From JAPOXR01 sp963662395 (GTDB lineage Bacteria; Pseudomonadota; Alphaproteobacteria; Rhodobacterales; Rhodobacteraceae), in NCBI GenBank assembly GCA_963662395.1, contig OY759511.1, positions 2,790,001 through 2,854,000 of the forward strand: DNA of 64,000 bases, read 5' to 3'. Of this stretch, positions 17,911 through 26,873 are shown piece by piece; position 1 is the first letter of the stretch, and each line of letters opens with the position of its first letter. The translations under genes and the position numbers were made by a program. The notes beneath the pieces were generated by a model. The model worked only from the letters and a program-made list of their open reading frames with translations. It had not been told where the DNA came from and ran no database searches.

Positions 17911-19343
17911 GGCAATCCTTCATAACAGCAATCTCGACAGGGTCCCCCATATGCCATGCAATCCCTGCGGGGCAAGCGTGTAGTGGCACTCGCCGTAACC
18001 CGCTACCGGATGACCGCACCGGCGGCGGGCCCGGGCCTGACGCGCCGGTCGGATTCCCGTAGTCCCGACCCTGCACGCCGGCGCGACCGGTGCATGACTG
18101 CTAACCGCCCGGGGCCATGGCGCCCGGATGTGTTCGGGCCGGCGCTCTGTGCGAGGCTTGCCACGGAATTGACAGGCTTCGGAAGCAAGCCATCATCCTG
18201 TTCGGCCCTCGTCAACTCTCGGCTCATCGACGACACGCCATTGCCGCCGGCCCGACAGACCATCTTCACGGGGGACGCTATCCTTGCGGTTGTGAAACGC
18301 GTCCCCTCCCATGGCCACATCCAGAGCCCATTGGAAGGGCCTGGACGGTCGACAGCGAGACTGCATCCTCGGCAAGAATGTCTGCCTGGCTCTCGCCGGC
18401 CAACCGGGCCAGCGTGAGCAACATCGCTCCGGCGGTGAACTCACCAACCGGCGCCTGTCGGAAAGCCTCGTCGATTGCCAGCGGCTCCAGTTCAATCACC
18501 GCGAAGCCAACACCAATCCGGCACGGCCCTGGACGGCAACCGCCTTCCGGGGAGTCCCGTGCATCGCAACAGACCCGCCAGATTCCCGGAGCAAATGATC
18601 CGACGTCGGAGGCGGTGCCACCATCAACCCGTGGCCGCCCCCGCATTCACCGAAACTCGCCGATTTCCTCTCCATTCATCGTCGGCCTGCAAGACCATCC
18701 GTGGCGGTACAAGGAAGGAAAAAACACGTTCGCCGGCTTTGCCCGCAGTTCAGTTCGGTTGCCTGCAGGCTTCGGGATCAGCGCAGCCAGACCAGCGCAA
18801 CCGGACAGTTCGGATAGGGCCTGTTCTTCATGCACAGGTTTCATTGTGGGGGCATTGGTTGAGTTCGGGGCGCGCAGGTTCGCAAACCGGCAACGGCATT
18901 ACGGTGGGCCCCGCCACTGATTGGCTTCCGGTGATCGCCAGCACGGCCCCGGCACCATCAATCTCTTCATGAGAACCCTCCTCTCCAATTCCACGGCTCG
19001 GCGAGCACATCTCTCCGACTTTCCACCTCGGCGAGCCAGTCACGAATCCGGACAGGGATTGATCCGGAACGCAAGGGAGTGAGCGGAGCGGCCATGTGTT
19101 GCCATCAATCCGGGCTGGACACGCCGGGGATTCGGGCCGGCTGGGTGACGGCTTCCTTCCGGGGCGCGTCGGCGCCGCAGCATGCCTTGGAGAGGGCGAC
19201 GGGGCCGACCAGATCCAAATGCAGTTGCCCCGGCAACCCGCCCCGGTCCGCCTCCCCACTCCTTCGAATTCGGCTGTTCGGATTTTCACCGGATTGCTGG
19301 TATGTGGTGACATGCCTCCCGCCAGATCGAAAGGCCCTGCCAG
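17911..19343. other. 1.4-kb gene-poor region with degraded coding traces
   Basis: No intact gene is supported. On the minus strand 18278-18646 is open and contains a protein-like stretch (VIELEPLAIDEAFRQAPVGE, LTLARLAGESQADILAEDAV). It continues in another frame near 18320-18230 (DVAMGGDAFHNRKDS), as if a frameshifted gene once lay here. A second fragment at 18647-18760 reads FFPSLYRHGWSCRPTMNGEE. I do not recognise the family; a prophage structural gene is possible but unsupported. The selD promoter should be near the right end. Confidence 0.4.
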
Positions 19344-21533
19344 GTGAAGGAACTTCTGCCCCTTACGCGTGACCTGGTGCTGCTGGGCGGGGGCCATGCC
19401 CATGCGCTGGTCCTGAGGAAGTGGGCCATGACTCCCCTGGCCGGCGCCAGGGTCACGCTGGTCAACCCGGAGCCGACCGCCCCCTATACCGGGATGCTGC
19501 CGGGATTCGTTGCCGGCCACTATGCCAGGGATGATCTCGACATCGACCTGGTCCGCCTGTGCCGGAGCGCCGGAGCCAGGTTGACGCTGGCGGCGGCGAC
19601 CGGCATCGATCCCGACAGGAAGCTGGTCATGCTCGATCGGCAGGTGCCGCTGTCATTCGACATTCTCTCGATCAATGTCGGGATTTCCACCGACTGCCCG
19701 CGAATCCCCGGTTTTGCCCGCTGGGCAGTTCCCGCCAAGCCGCTCGGGACACTTGCCGATAGCTGGGTGCGGTTTCTTGCCGGGGTCGGGCGCGGCGAGC
19801 GCCCTCCCTGCATCGCGGTGATCGGTGGCGGCGTCGGCGGCGTCGAACTGGCGCTGGCCTTTGCCCATCGCATGCGTTCGGAGACTGGCCAGGCTGCACG
19901 GATTTCCATCATCGAACAGTCGTCCCGCCCGCTGGGCGAGCTGTCTGCCGCCACGCGGCGAATCCTGATCGAGCGGGCTGGCCGGTCCGGCATCACGTTT
20001 CACTGCAACAACCAGGTCGGGAGGATCGACCGCGACTCGGTTGAACTGACCGACGGCAGGCATGTCGAAGCCGGCTTCGTGGTCAGTGCGGCCGGTGCCC
20101 GGCCGCCGAAATGGTTGGCCGCAACCGGGCTCGATCTCGAGCAGGGATTCGTGCGGGTTGATGAATTCCTGCGCTCGACATCGGCACCCGACATCTTTGC
20201 CGCCGGCGATTGTGCACACATGTCCCGCTCACCGCGCCGGCGAGCCGGAGTCTACGCCGTCAGGTCGGCGCCGGCGCTCTTTCGCAATCTGCGGGCGGCG
20301 CTGACCGGGGCACCGCCGAGGCGATTCTCGCCGCAGCGCGGTTTCCTGAAACTGGTCTCGACCGGCGGCAGACATGCAGTGGGCGAGAGATTCGGCCTGT
20401 CGACGAGCGGAGGGTGGGTCTGGCGGGTCAAGGACCGGATCGACCAGGCCTTCATGGACAAGTTCCGCGACCTGCCCGAAATGTCGACGGCCCCGCTGCC
20501 AGCCCCGCTCGCCGCCGGGGTTGGGGAGATGCTGGCTGAACAGGGCAAGCTGTGTGGTGGCTGCGGCTCGAAGGTTGCCCGCCCGGCATTGCAGGAAGGT
20601 CTGGCCGGCCTGCGATCCGGCGAGTCTGGCCAAGTGGTGGCCGGGATCGGCGATGATGCAGCGATCCTGCGCTGGGGAGGGGTGTCGCAGGTGATGTCCA
20701 CCGATCACCTGCGGGCCTTTGTCGAGGACCCCTGGCTGTTTGGCCGGATTGCCGCAATCCATGCCCTGGGAGACATCTGGTCGATGGGTGCCCGGCCGCA
20801 GGCAGCGCTGGCGTCGATCGTTCTGCCGCGGATGTCCGGGCGGATGCTGGCGGCAACCCAGCAGGAGATCATGGACGCGGCAAGCGGCGTGTTTGCCAGC
20901 GAGGGAGCGGAAATCGTCGGCGGTCACACCAGCCAGGGTGTCGAAATGATGATCGGTTTTGCCGTCACGGGGATCCCGGTCGGCAATCCGGTGGTCAAGT
21001 CCGGCGCCAGGCCGGGCGACCGGCTGATCATGACCCGACCGTTGGGCACGGGGGTCATTCTTGCCGGCGAAATGGCCGGGAAGGCGAGAGGAAGGGATGT
21101 GGCGACGGCCTGGGCGGCCATGTCGGAAAGTTCGGGCCGGGCGGCGGCAATCCTGGGCCGCAGGGCAACGGCGATGACCGATGTGACCGGTTTTGGTCTC
21201 GCTGGCCATCTTTACGAAATCCTGGAGGCCTCCGGCGTGGCAGCCAGCATTCGCATGGAAGATGTTCCTCTTCTTGCCGGCGCACCGGAACTGGCCAGCC
21301 AGGGCATCCGCTCATCGATCTGGCAATCGAATTCCACCCTGTCGGCGTCCATGACTGTCCATTGCTACGGGGCTGTCGACCTGCTGTTCGACCCGCAGAC
21401 GGCATCCGGACTGCTGGCCGCGGTACCGGCAGCGGTGGCCGGCGACGCGCTGCGCGAGCTGGAGAATGTTGGCGAGACACCGGCCCTGGTCGGGGAGATC
21501 GACGAAGGCAGGCCCTGGATTACCGTCAACTGA
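19344..21533 (+). CDS. selD: Selenide, water dikinase fused to an NADH-dehydrogenase-like FAD domain
   Basis: Makes selenophosphate from selenide and ATP. Residues 1-370 form a pyridine-nucleotide-disulfide (Ndh-like) oxidoreductase with DLVLLGGGHAHALV and IAVIGGGVGGVELALAF dinucleotide-binding motifs and an AGDCAH FAD motif. Residues 390-729 are SelD, with the catalytic KLCGGCGSKV (Cys and Lys preserved, no selenocysteine), GIGDDAAIL, VMSTDHLRAF and EIVGGHTSQG. This fusion is known in several bacterial groups and probably couples selenium redox chemistry to selenophosphate synthesis. The start is a GTG at 19344. The 3' end overlaps convergent mnmH by 8 nt, the user of selenophosphate in tRNA. 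Confidence 0.94.
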   Translation: MKELLPLTRDLVLLGGGHAHALVLRKWAMTPLAGARVTLVNPEPTAPYTGMLPGFVAGHYARDDLDIDLVRLCRSAGARLTLAAATGIDPDRKLVMLDRQVPLSFDILSINVGISTDCPRIPGFARWAVPAKPLGTLADSWVRFLAGVGRGERPPCIAVIGGGVGGVELALAFAHRMRSETGQAARISIIEQSSRPLGELSAATRRILIERAGRSGITFHCNNQVGRIDRDSVELTDGRHVEAGFVVSAAGARPPKWLAATGLDLEQGFVRVDEFLRSTSAPDIFAAGDCAHMSRSPRRRAGVYAVRSAPALFRNLRAALTGAPPRRFSPQRGFLKLVSTGGRHAVGERFGLSTSGGWVWRVKDRIDQAFMDKFRDLPEMSTAPLPAPLAAGVGEMLAEQGKLCGGCGSKVARPALQEGLAGLRSGESGQVVAGIGDDAAILRWGGVSQVMSTDHLRAFVEDPWLFGRIAAIHALGDIWSMGARPQAALASIVLPRMSGRMLAATQQEIMDAASGVFASEGAEIVGGHTSQGVEMMIGFAVTGIPVGNPVVKSGARPGDRLIMTRPLGTGVILAGEMAGKARGRDVATAWAAMSESSGRAAAILGRRATAMTDVTGFGLAGHLYEILEASGVAASIRMEDVPLLAGAPELASQGIRSSIWQSNSTLSASMTVHCYGAVDLLFDPQTASGLLAAVPAAVAGDALRELENVGETPALVGEIDEGRPWITVN

Positions 21534-22590
21534 CCAGTGGCCGGCACAATCCGGCCTGCGCAACGATCTGCCCGGCAACCATGGCAATGTCATCCGGCGA
21601 GCCGCTCGTCAATTCGACCGGAAACAGGCAGTCCGACCCGGCTCGTTTCTGGTGCCGGTGATAGCGGGGGTCGTAATGATGCAGGATCAGCTCCCCCACC
21701 AACTCCTCGAAGCACTGCTCCGTCGCCAGCTGAAGCCAGGAGGCAATCCGGTCCCGGGAGTGAAAGGGGCCAAGAAGTTGAATGGCATCCTTCAGCCGGT
21801 CCGGATCACCGACGAGATCGGAGAATTCGGCCATGATGTTCGCCACCCTGGTCTCCCGTGATGCCTGCAATTCGATTCGCGGTGCCTCCTGCATGGCGCG
21901 CCACAGTGATGGAGGAATCTGGCACTTGCCGATCCTGCTCGACTCGGCCTCGATCACCACCGGCAGTGCCGGGTCAAGCCTGTCGATGCACCCGGCCAGA
22001 GCGCTTTCGAAACCCTTCTGGGAGGGCTGCCCGGCCGCCGTGGCGCCGAAGAGGGAGCCCCGATGCCCGGCAAGTGACTCGAGGTCGATGATCTGCGCAC
22101 CCGATGCTGCCAGCTGCCGCAGGAGAGGAGTCTTGGCGACCCCGGTATTGCCGGCGAGGAGAATGATGCCGGCCGGAAACTCCGTGTCATAAAGCAGCGT
22201 GCCCACCAGGCGTCGCCAGCTCCGGTATCCGCCGGCCAGGATTTCCACCCGCCAACCGACCCGGCCGAGCACCTCGGCCATGGCACCGGATCGTTCGCCG
22301 CCGCGCCAGCAATAGACCAGTGGCCGGAAATCACCCGGCTTGCCGGCAAGATGGCCTTCAAGATGATCGGCAATGTTTCTTGCAACCAGCGCCGCACCGA
22401 TCCGTTTTGCCCGAAACCTGCTCTCGCCGGTATAGATCCTGCCGACCAGTGACCGTTCCTCGTCGGAGAGCACCGGCAGGTTGACGGCGTCGACCACGTG
22501 GTCCCCGGCGAATTCGGATGGCGACCTGACATCGATCACCTCGTCGAATTCCGGCTCCAGGAGTGATGCAACGGTGCGGGGCTCAAACAT
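21526..22590 (-). CDS. mnmH: tRNA 2-selenouridine synthase
   Basis: Replaces sulfur by selenium in 2-thiouridine at the wobble position of tRNAs, using selenophosphate from SelD. The 354-residue protein has an N-terminal rhodanese domain with the active-site cysteine in LVYCWRGGERSG, followed by a P-loop domain with AGNTGVAKTPLL, where the last P-loop glycine is alanine. The ATG at 22590 (MFEPRTVASLL) is preferred to the ATG seven codons upstream. selD and mnmH converge and overlap by 8 nt. No selA or selB is present, so selenium use visible here is for tRNA modification. Confidence 0.93.
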   Translation of the reverse strand: MFEPRTVASLLEPEFDEVIDVRSPSEFAGDHVVDAVNLPVLSDEERSLVGRIYTGESRFRAKRIGAALVARNIADHLEGHLAGKPGDFRPLVYCWRGGERSGAMAEVLGRVGWRVEILAGGYRSWRRLVGTLLYDTEFPAGIILLAGNTGVAKTPLLRQLAASGAQIIDLESLAGHRGSLFGATAAGQPSQKGFESALAGCIDRLDPALPVVIEAESSRIGKCQIPPSLWRAMQEAPRIELQASRETRVANIMAEFSDLVGDPDRLKDAIQLLGPFHSRDRIASWLQLATEQCFEELVGELILHHYDPRYHRHQKRAGSDCLFPVELTSGSPDDIAMVAGQIVAQAGLCRPLVS

Positions 22591-22731
22591 GGCGGCAGTC
22601 CGGGCTGGCAAGACACGGGGATGATCCGGCGACGGCGATCGGCCAGCCGGAGCGGCCCTGCAATGTGCTGATGCCCGGATCCATCACTTTGTCCTTGTCT
22701 TGCAATGATTGTCGCTGAATATAGCGGCAAC

Positions 22732-22808
22732 GGCCCCGTAGCTCAGCAGGATAGAGCGACCGCCTCCTAAGCGGTAGGTCACAGGTTCGAATCCTGTCGG
22801 GGCCGCCA
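22732..22808 (+). tRNA. tRNA-Arg (CCT anticodon)
   Basis: The 77-nt sequence folds as a cloverleaf. It has a GGCCCCG/CGGGGCC acceptor stem, a D arm GCTC...GAGC, an anticodon stem ACCGC/GCGGT around loop CTCCTAA (anticodon CCT) and a T arm ACAGG-TTCGAAT-CCTGT. Discriminator G and an encoded CCA end it. No integrase or island boundary lies next to it. Confidence 0.97.
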
Positions 22809-22838
22809 TCCGGCGGTCAGGATTCGCCGGTGCCGGGG

Positions 22839-23552
22839 TCAAAGCAGCCTGATGGCATTCCTGTCAATGGTCAGCAGGTAGCCACTGCGGGTGATGTTCT
22901 TGACCAGCAACTCGGACACGATCTGGTTTCCCAGGGCATCGCGCAGCCGCTTGATGCGGGTTGCACCGGCCGCCTCGTCACAATCCAGAACATCCTTGCC
23001 GGTGATCAGGGACTCCAGCTGGGCGCCGGTCAGGATCTCGTTGTCAAGCCGCGCCTCGCACAACATGGCCAGGGTCTCCATGGTGGCTGGCGTCAGCGTG
23101 ATCTCCAGGTTGTTCAGATGTGCGATCTGCTCGTCGCGGCTGACGATGAGGCTGGTGATGTGCATGCCGGCCCGTTCGACCTCCGACATGCGTCGGCCGA
23201 GCGCCAGGGTGTTGACCAGGAACACGATGGCCGAAATCAGCAGGACGGCGGCAAATACCAGCAGGACCAGGACGATGATGCGGTAGGATGACACGGCATC
23301 GGAGAAGGCGTTTCCGGACTGGGCCAGCACCTCCAGCAGCCGCAATTCCGTCTCCGAGGTCAGGTTCGCATTTTCGACAAACAGTCGTTCGACATGGGCG
23401 TTGAAGGCATTTGCATCGGGCAGGCTGCGGACCAGGACAGTGGCGGCCAGCCCGAGGATGACGACAACCAGGACAAGGGCCAGCACCACGTATCCGGTGC
23501 CGTGAACCGGGCGAATGCGCAGCCTAGAAGCGAAGGAAGAACGATCCGGCAT
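22839..23552 (-). CDS. Membrane protein with C-terminal winged-helix-like domain
   Basis: 237-residue protein of unknown function. Two hydrophobic segments (about residues 19-42 and 90-112) flank a 45-residue probably periplasmic loop. The cytoplasmic C-terminal part (from about residue 150) has a pattern resembling an OmpR-type winged helix (LTPATMETLAMLCEARLDN ... AATRIKRLRDAL ... YLLTIDRNAIRLL). It may therefore be a membrane-bound regulator, by analogy with ToxR-like proteins, although here the DNA-binding-like domain is at the C-terminus. The start overlaps the 3' end of the upstream exported-protein gene by 29 nt, implying one transcript. Confidence 0.72.
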   Translation of the reverse strand: MPDRSSFASRLRIRPVHGTGYVVLALVLVVVILGLAATVLVRSLPDANAFNAHVERLFVENANLTSETELRLLEVLAQSGNAFSDAVSSYRIIVLVLLVFAAVLLISAIVFLVNTLALGRRMSEVERAGMHITSLIVSRDEQIAHLNNLEITLTPATMETLAMLCEARLDNEILTGAQLESLITGKDVLDCDEAAGATRIKRLRDALGNQIVSELLVKNITRSGYLLTIDRNAIRLL

Positions 23553-23832
23553 TCTGTCTCCTCTCCTCGAGACCCTCGCGGCCGAACAGCGAATTCACGA
23601 TCAGCAGCGTCCAGCCCGCCTGCTGGATGCGCTGCCTGATATGGGTCTCGGCGCCGGAATGAGAACACAGATCGTCCGGAATCCTGATGACGCCATAATG
23701 AAGGCGCAGCGGCTCATCCTTCTTGGCCTTGTAGTCGGCATAGCACTCGGCTGAAGCCGGCCCTGCGGGAAGCAGGGCAAGGACAAGGATGATCGCCGGT
23801 ATCAGGTTTCTGAACATGTCCTCCATTCGCAT
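23524..23832 (-). CDS. Small exported protein of unknown function
   Basis: 102 residues with a signal peptide (hydrophobic core IPAIILVLALLPAGPASA) and a short mature domain beginning ECYADYKAKKDEPLRLHYGV and ending EERRQNAGSFFLRF, with two cysteines. I recognise similar small proteins in alphaproteobacteria but know no function. ATGs at 23832, 23826 and 23817 are possible starts. The gene overlaps and is probably cotranscribed with the downstream membrane protein. Confidence 0.7.
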   Translation of the reverse strand: MRMEDMFRNLIPAIILVLALLPAGPASAECYADYKAKKDEPLRLHYGVIRIPDDLCSHSGAETHIRQRIQQAGWTLLIVNSLFGREGLEERRQNAGSFFLRF

Positions 23833-24080
23833 CCTGGCGCATTGTTATGCAATATCACCGATTGCCCTGCCCGGAGCAATGGCCGGCGACCCTGCCCGCC
23901 TTCCGGCGCAGATCCCGGATCTGCGGACCCGCCGGAGCTGCGCGTGGTGCTACCGGGCCGGCCGCCCGATGTCATCGGATAACATCTGCCTGTTATTGCC
24001 TGTCTCGACAACGCTGGTCTTCAACAGTTTCCAGAAGCCGGAATCGCTTCCCGGAGCCCGGCCATGAGGAGATACACATC

Positions 24081-24527
24081 ATGATGGGACGACAACCGAC
24101 TGCCATCATCACCGCCCTGGCCCTTGCGGCCGGAGGCATGACTTCCACCCCGGCCCTGGCCGGCGATACATCGAGGGATCTTGCCAAATTCCTGATCTTT
24201 ACCGGGCTGGTGATCGGGATCGCCAATTCCGGGCACAAGAAGAAAGCCCACCCGCCGGCCAGGACGGAACATGCAGCATCGGTCAAACCCCGGAAGCAGT
24301 TCCGCCACCAGCCGGCCGCCAGGAACAGGACATGCCTGGAGGATTTCTGGAATGGCCGGCGCTGGGTCTCGTTCATCGACCACCGGTGCCGGAGAGCGAA
24401 GGGCAAGCCGGCCTTCAAGAGTGCTCGCAAATGCCTGGACACCAGGTGGCGCCACGGCAGGTGGGTCACGAAATTCGACAATCAATGCATGAACCGTCGT
24501 GGCTTCAGCCGTGCCCGCGGCCTGTGA
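24081..24527 (+). CDS. Small basic exported protein
   Basis: 148 residues. The ATG at 24081 is preceded by GAGGAG. A signal peptide (MMGRQPTAIITALALAAGGM, cleavage after ALAG) and a glycine/isoleucine-rich hydrophobic patch (KFLIFTGLVIGIAN) precede a very basic tail. The tail repeats a C-x-D/D-T-x-W pattern (CLEDFWNGRRWVSFIDHRC and CLDTRWRHGRWVTKFDNQC), apparently a duplicated cysteine-flanked motif of about 20 residues. The function is unknown; the repeats suggest two small disulfide-linked units in the periplasm. Confidence 0.68.
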   Translation: MMGRQPTAIITALALAAGGMTSTPALAGDTSRDLAKFLIFTGLVIGIANSGHKKKAHPPARTEHAASVKPRKQFRHQPAARNRTCLEDFWNGRRWVSFIDHRCRRAKGKPAFKSARKCLDTRWRHGRWVTKFDNQCMNRRGFSRARGL

Positions 24528-24570
24528 GGATGTCCGGAATGGCAGGGCTGCCGCCCCGCCAGCGACCTTG

Positions 24571-25626
24571 TCATTGCAGGCCGACCAGGGCGGCGGCATG
24601 AACCTTCCGCATCAGCACCGGCAGCCGGGCCACGTCGAACCCGGCTTCGGGAACAAAGCGGCCCCGGTGGCAATGGGCATGCAGCGGAATTGTCGCCACG
24701 AACACCGCCAGTTCGAGCCGGAAGTGCGTGAAATCATGCCGAACTGTCCCGTCCAGAAGCTGCCAGGCTCCGTCCCATGGCGCCCTGGCATCCTGCTCAT
24801 GACCCCAGCCGGAGCCCGGCCAGCCGGGCATCCCGCCAAGCAGCCCGCCGGCAGGCCGGCGCTCCAGCAACCATGCCCCGTCCTCCCGCCGGCCGACCCA
24901 GGCGCTGCCGGTGACGACGGGCCGGTCCGGGCGGCGGGCGCGTGCCGGCAGCCTGTCCTCGATTCCCTGCTGAAAGGCCTGGCAGGAACCCTGCCACGGA
25001 CACTGGCCGCATTTCGGCTGGCGGGGCCGGCAGACCAGCGAGCCGAGATCCATCAGCGCCTGGCACAGATCGCCGGCACCGGCAGGAGGCGCCAGGCGGG
25101 CGGCGAGTTGCCGGATACGGGGCCTGGCCGCAGGCAAGGGTGTCCGTATGGCGTAGTGCCGGGCAATGACCCGTTCGACATTGCCGTCTACTGCCACCTC
25201 CGACGCATCGAAGGCGATGGCAGCGATGGCAGCGGCCGTGTAGGGCCCGATACCCGGCAGCCGGCGCAACTCGGCGGGCTGGCGGGGAAAGTCGCCGCCG
25301 GGACTGGCGGCAACCACGCGTGCGCAGCTGATCAGGTTGCGGGCCCGTGCGTAATAGCCAAGCCCGGCCCAGGCCGCCATCACCGCATCGTCATCGGCCT
25401 CGGCCAGTGCCTGGAGAGTTGGCCAGCGATCCAGGAATTCGGGAAAGCGCTGGCGGACCACCTGTACCGAGGTCTGCTGGAGCATGATTTCCGAAATCCA
25501 GACCGCATATGGATCGGGGCGCGGCTCGCCGGAGCCGGGCCGGACGCGCCAGGGAAGCTCGCGGGCATTCAGATCATACCATTCGAGAAGTGCTGTGCAT
25601 AAGCGGGCTTCGTGCAATGTCGACAC
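24571..25626 (-). CDS. mutY: Adenine DNA glycosylase
   Basis: Base-excision enzyme removing adenine mispaired with 8-oxoguanine. The 351-residue protein has the catalytic glutamate in VWISEIMLQQT, the helix-hairpin-helix LPGIGPYTAAAI, the catalytic aspartate in VAVDGNVERV, a [4Fe-4S] cluster motif C-x6-C-x2-C-x5-C (CRPRQPKCGQCPWQGSC), and a C-terminal NUDIX-like domain. It is divergent from dciA with 75 nt between the proposed starts, so the two promoters overlap or lie back to back. Confidence 0.96.
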   Translation of the reverse strand: MSTLHEARLCTALLEWYDLNARELPWRVRPGSGEPRPDPYAVWISEIMLQQTSVQVVRQRFPEFLDRWPTLQALAEADDDAVMAAWAGLGYYARARNLISCARVVAASPGGDFPRQPAELRRLPGIGPYTAAAIAAIAFDASEVAVDGNVERVIARHYAIRTPLPAARPRIRQLAARLAPPAGAGDLCQALMDLGSLVCRPRQPKCGQCPWQGSCQAFQQGIEDRLPARARRPDRPVVTGSAWVGRREDGAWLLERRPAGGLLGGMPGWPGSGWGHEQDARAPWDGAWQLLDGTVRHDFTHFRLELAVFVATIPLHAHCHRGRFVPEAGFDVARLPVLMRKVHAAALVGLQ

Positions 25627-25701
25627 CAGTTGCCGGATTCCGGGATGTCAATTCCGCCGGTCTGCGCTATGATCCGGCCTCGTTCGGGAAGCCCGACTAT
25701 C

Positions 25702-26205
25702 ATGTCTGACACCGGAAATGGCCAGCAATTTTCCCACGACAGGAAAGGCGGGAGAATGGAGCATGTGTCGGTGCTGGTCAGGGACGGAATTCGGGACGCC
25801 GCCGCCCGGCAGGGCTTTGCCGTCGCATCATTGCTGACCGGGTGGGAGGAGATTGCTGGTGCCGACATCGCCGGGATTTCCAGGCCGGTGCGCATCAGGC
25901 ATGACGGTGGGGATGCCGGGGCCACCCTGGTGCTGGAGGTGACCGGGGCGGTTTCGCAGGAACTCCGTATGCAGACCCCGTGGCTGATCAAGCGGATCAA
26001 TTCCAGCTATGGCTACCGGGCGATCGGTTCGATCAGGATTACCCAGACCAGCCGCAAGCGGACCGAATCCGCCTGCCTGCCTGCCCGCGCCCGAACTCCG
26101 CTGGATCCGGCCCGGATCAGGCAGTTGGAGGAGATGGTTTCGGATATCGAGGACGAGGAATTGCGAAGGCAGTTGCTTGCCTTGGGAAAATCGCTAGGAG
26201 GCTAG
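25702..26205 (+). CDS. dciA: DciA-type DUF721 protein
   Basis: 167-residue protein of the DUF721/DciA family, which recruits or loads the replicative helicase DnaB in bacteria lacking DnaC. The family core is visible as FAVASLLTGWEEIAGADIAG, VRIRHDGGDAGATLVLEV and QELRMQTPWLIKRINSSYGY. The ATG at 25702 fits the family's N-terminal length; an ATG at 25756 is a shorter alternative. mutY-dciA-dsbA neighbourhoods are common in alphaproteobacteria. It is followed by the DsbA-family gene after 10 nt, implying cotranscription. Confidence 0.82.
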   Translation: MSDTGNGQQFSHDRKGGRMEHVSVLVRDGIRDAAARQGFAVASLLTGWEEIAGADIAGISRPVRIRHDGGDAGATLVLEVTGAVSQELRMQTPWLIKRINSSYGYRAIGSIRITQTSRKRTESACLPARARTPLDPARIRQLEEMVSDIEDEELRRQLLALGKSLGG

Positions 26206-26215
26206 GAGGAAGGAA

Positions 26216-26863
26216 TTGCCAGCCAAGGGGGAGCATGTCGGAATGCACGGATTGAGCCGCAGGATGTTTGGCACTGCCGTCGTCACCGCCGCATTGGTGG
26301 CAATGACCGGATCCATCGCCACCGCCGATGATGATGCCGGTTACGTGGAAATGACGCTGGGCAACCCGGATGCGCAGCTGGTGGTCACCGAATACCTCAT
26401 GTTCACCTGCCCGCACTGCAAGAATTTCCACGAAACGGTCTATCCCCGCCTGAAGCAGGAATACATCGACACGGGCAGGATCCTCTACCGGGTTCGCGAG
26501 GCCTATTTCAATCGTCCCGCACTGTGGGCAGCGATGATTGCCCGCTGCGGTGGCCAGGACAAGTATTTCGGCATCAGCGACATGCTGTTCGCCAGGCAGG
26601 ATGACTGGTCGCGGCAGGAGAGCCCGGCGGCAATTGTCGAGCGGCTGGCAGGTATCGGCATGGCGGCAGGGCTGACGATGGACCAGATCCAGGTCTGCCT
26701 GTCCGATGCGACCAATGCCGAAATGCTGTTCAACACCCAGCTGGAACATTTGGCCGGGGATGATATCGACTCGACCCCGTCATTTGTCATCGAGGGCGAA
26801 CGCTACTCGAACATGTCATATGACGATTTCGCCGAAATCCTGGACTCGCACCTCGCCGAGTGA
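26216..26863 (+). CDS. DsbA-family thiol:disulfide interchange protein
   Basis: Periplasmic thioredoxin-fold protein of 215 residues. An N-terminal signal sequence with a twin-arginine-like SRRMF and hydrophobic AVVTAALVAMTGSIATA precedes the mature domain. The redox active site is FTCPHCKNFH (CPHC, as in DsbA) and the cis-proline loop is STPSFVIEGE. I start it at a TTG at 26216 because a very strong AGGAGGAAGG precedes it; the ATG at 26243 is the alternative. It probably introduces or transfers disulfides in exported proteins. Confidence 0.88.
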   Translation: MPAKGEHVGMHGLSRRMFGTAVVTAALVAMTGSIATADDDAGYVEMTLGNPDAQLVVTEYLMFTCPHCKNFHETVYPRLKQEYIDTGRILYRVREAYFNRPALWAAMIARCGGQDKYFGISDMLFARQDDWSRQESPAAIVERLAGIGMAAGLTMDQIQVCLSDATNAEMLFNTQLEHLAGDDIDSTPSFVIEGERYSNMSYDDFAEILDSHLAE

Positions 26864-26873
26864 TGCCTGGTGG

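Noticed and set aside
19344..21533. Selenocysteine in SelD
   Set aside because: The active-site codon encodes cysteine (CGGCGSK) and no in-frame TGA occurs.
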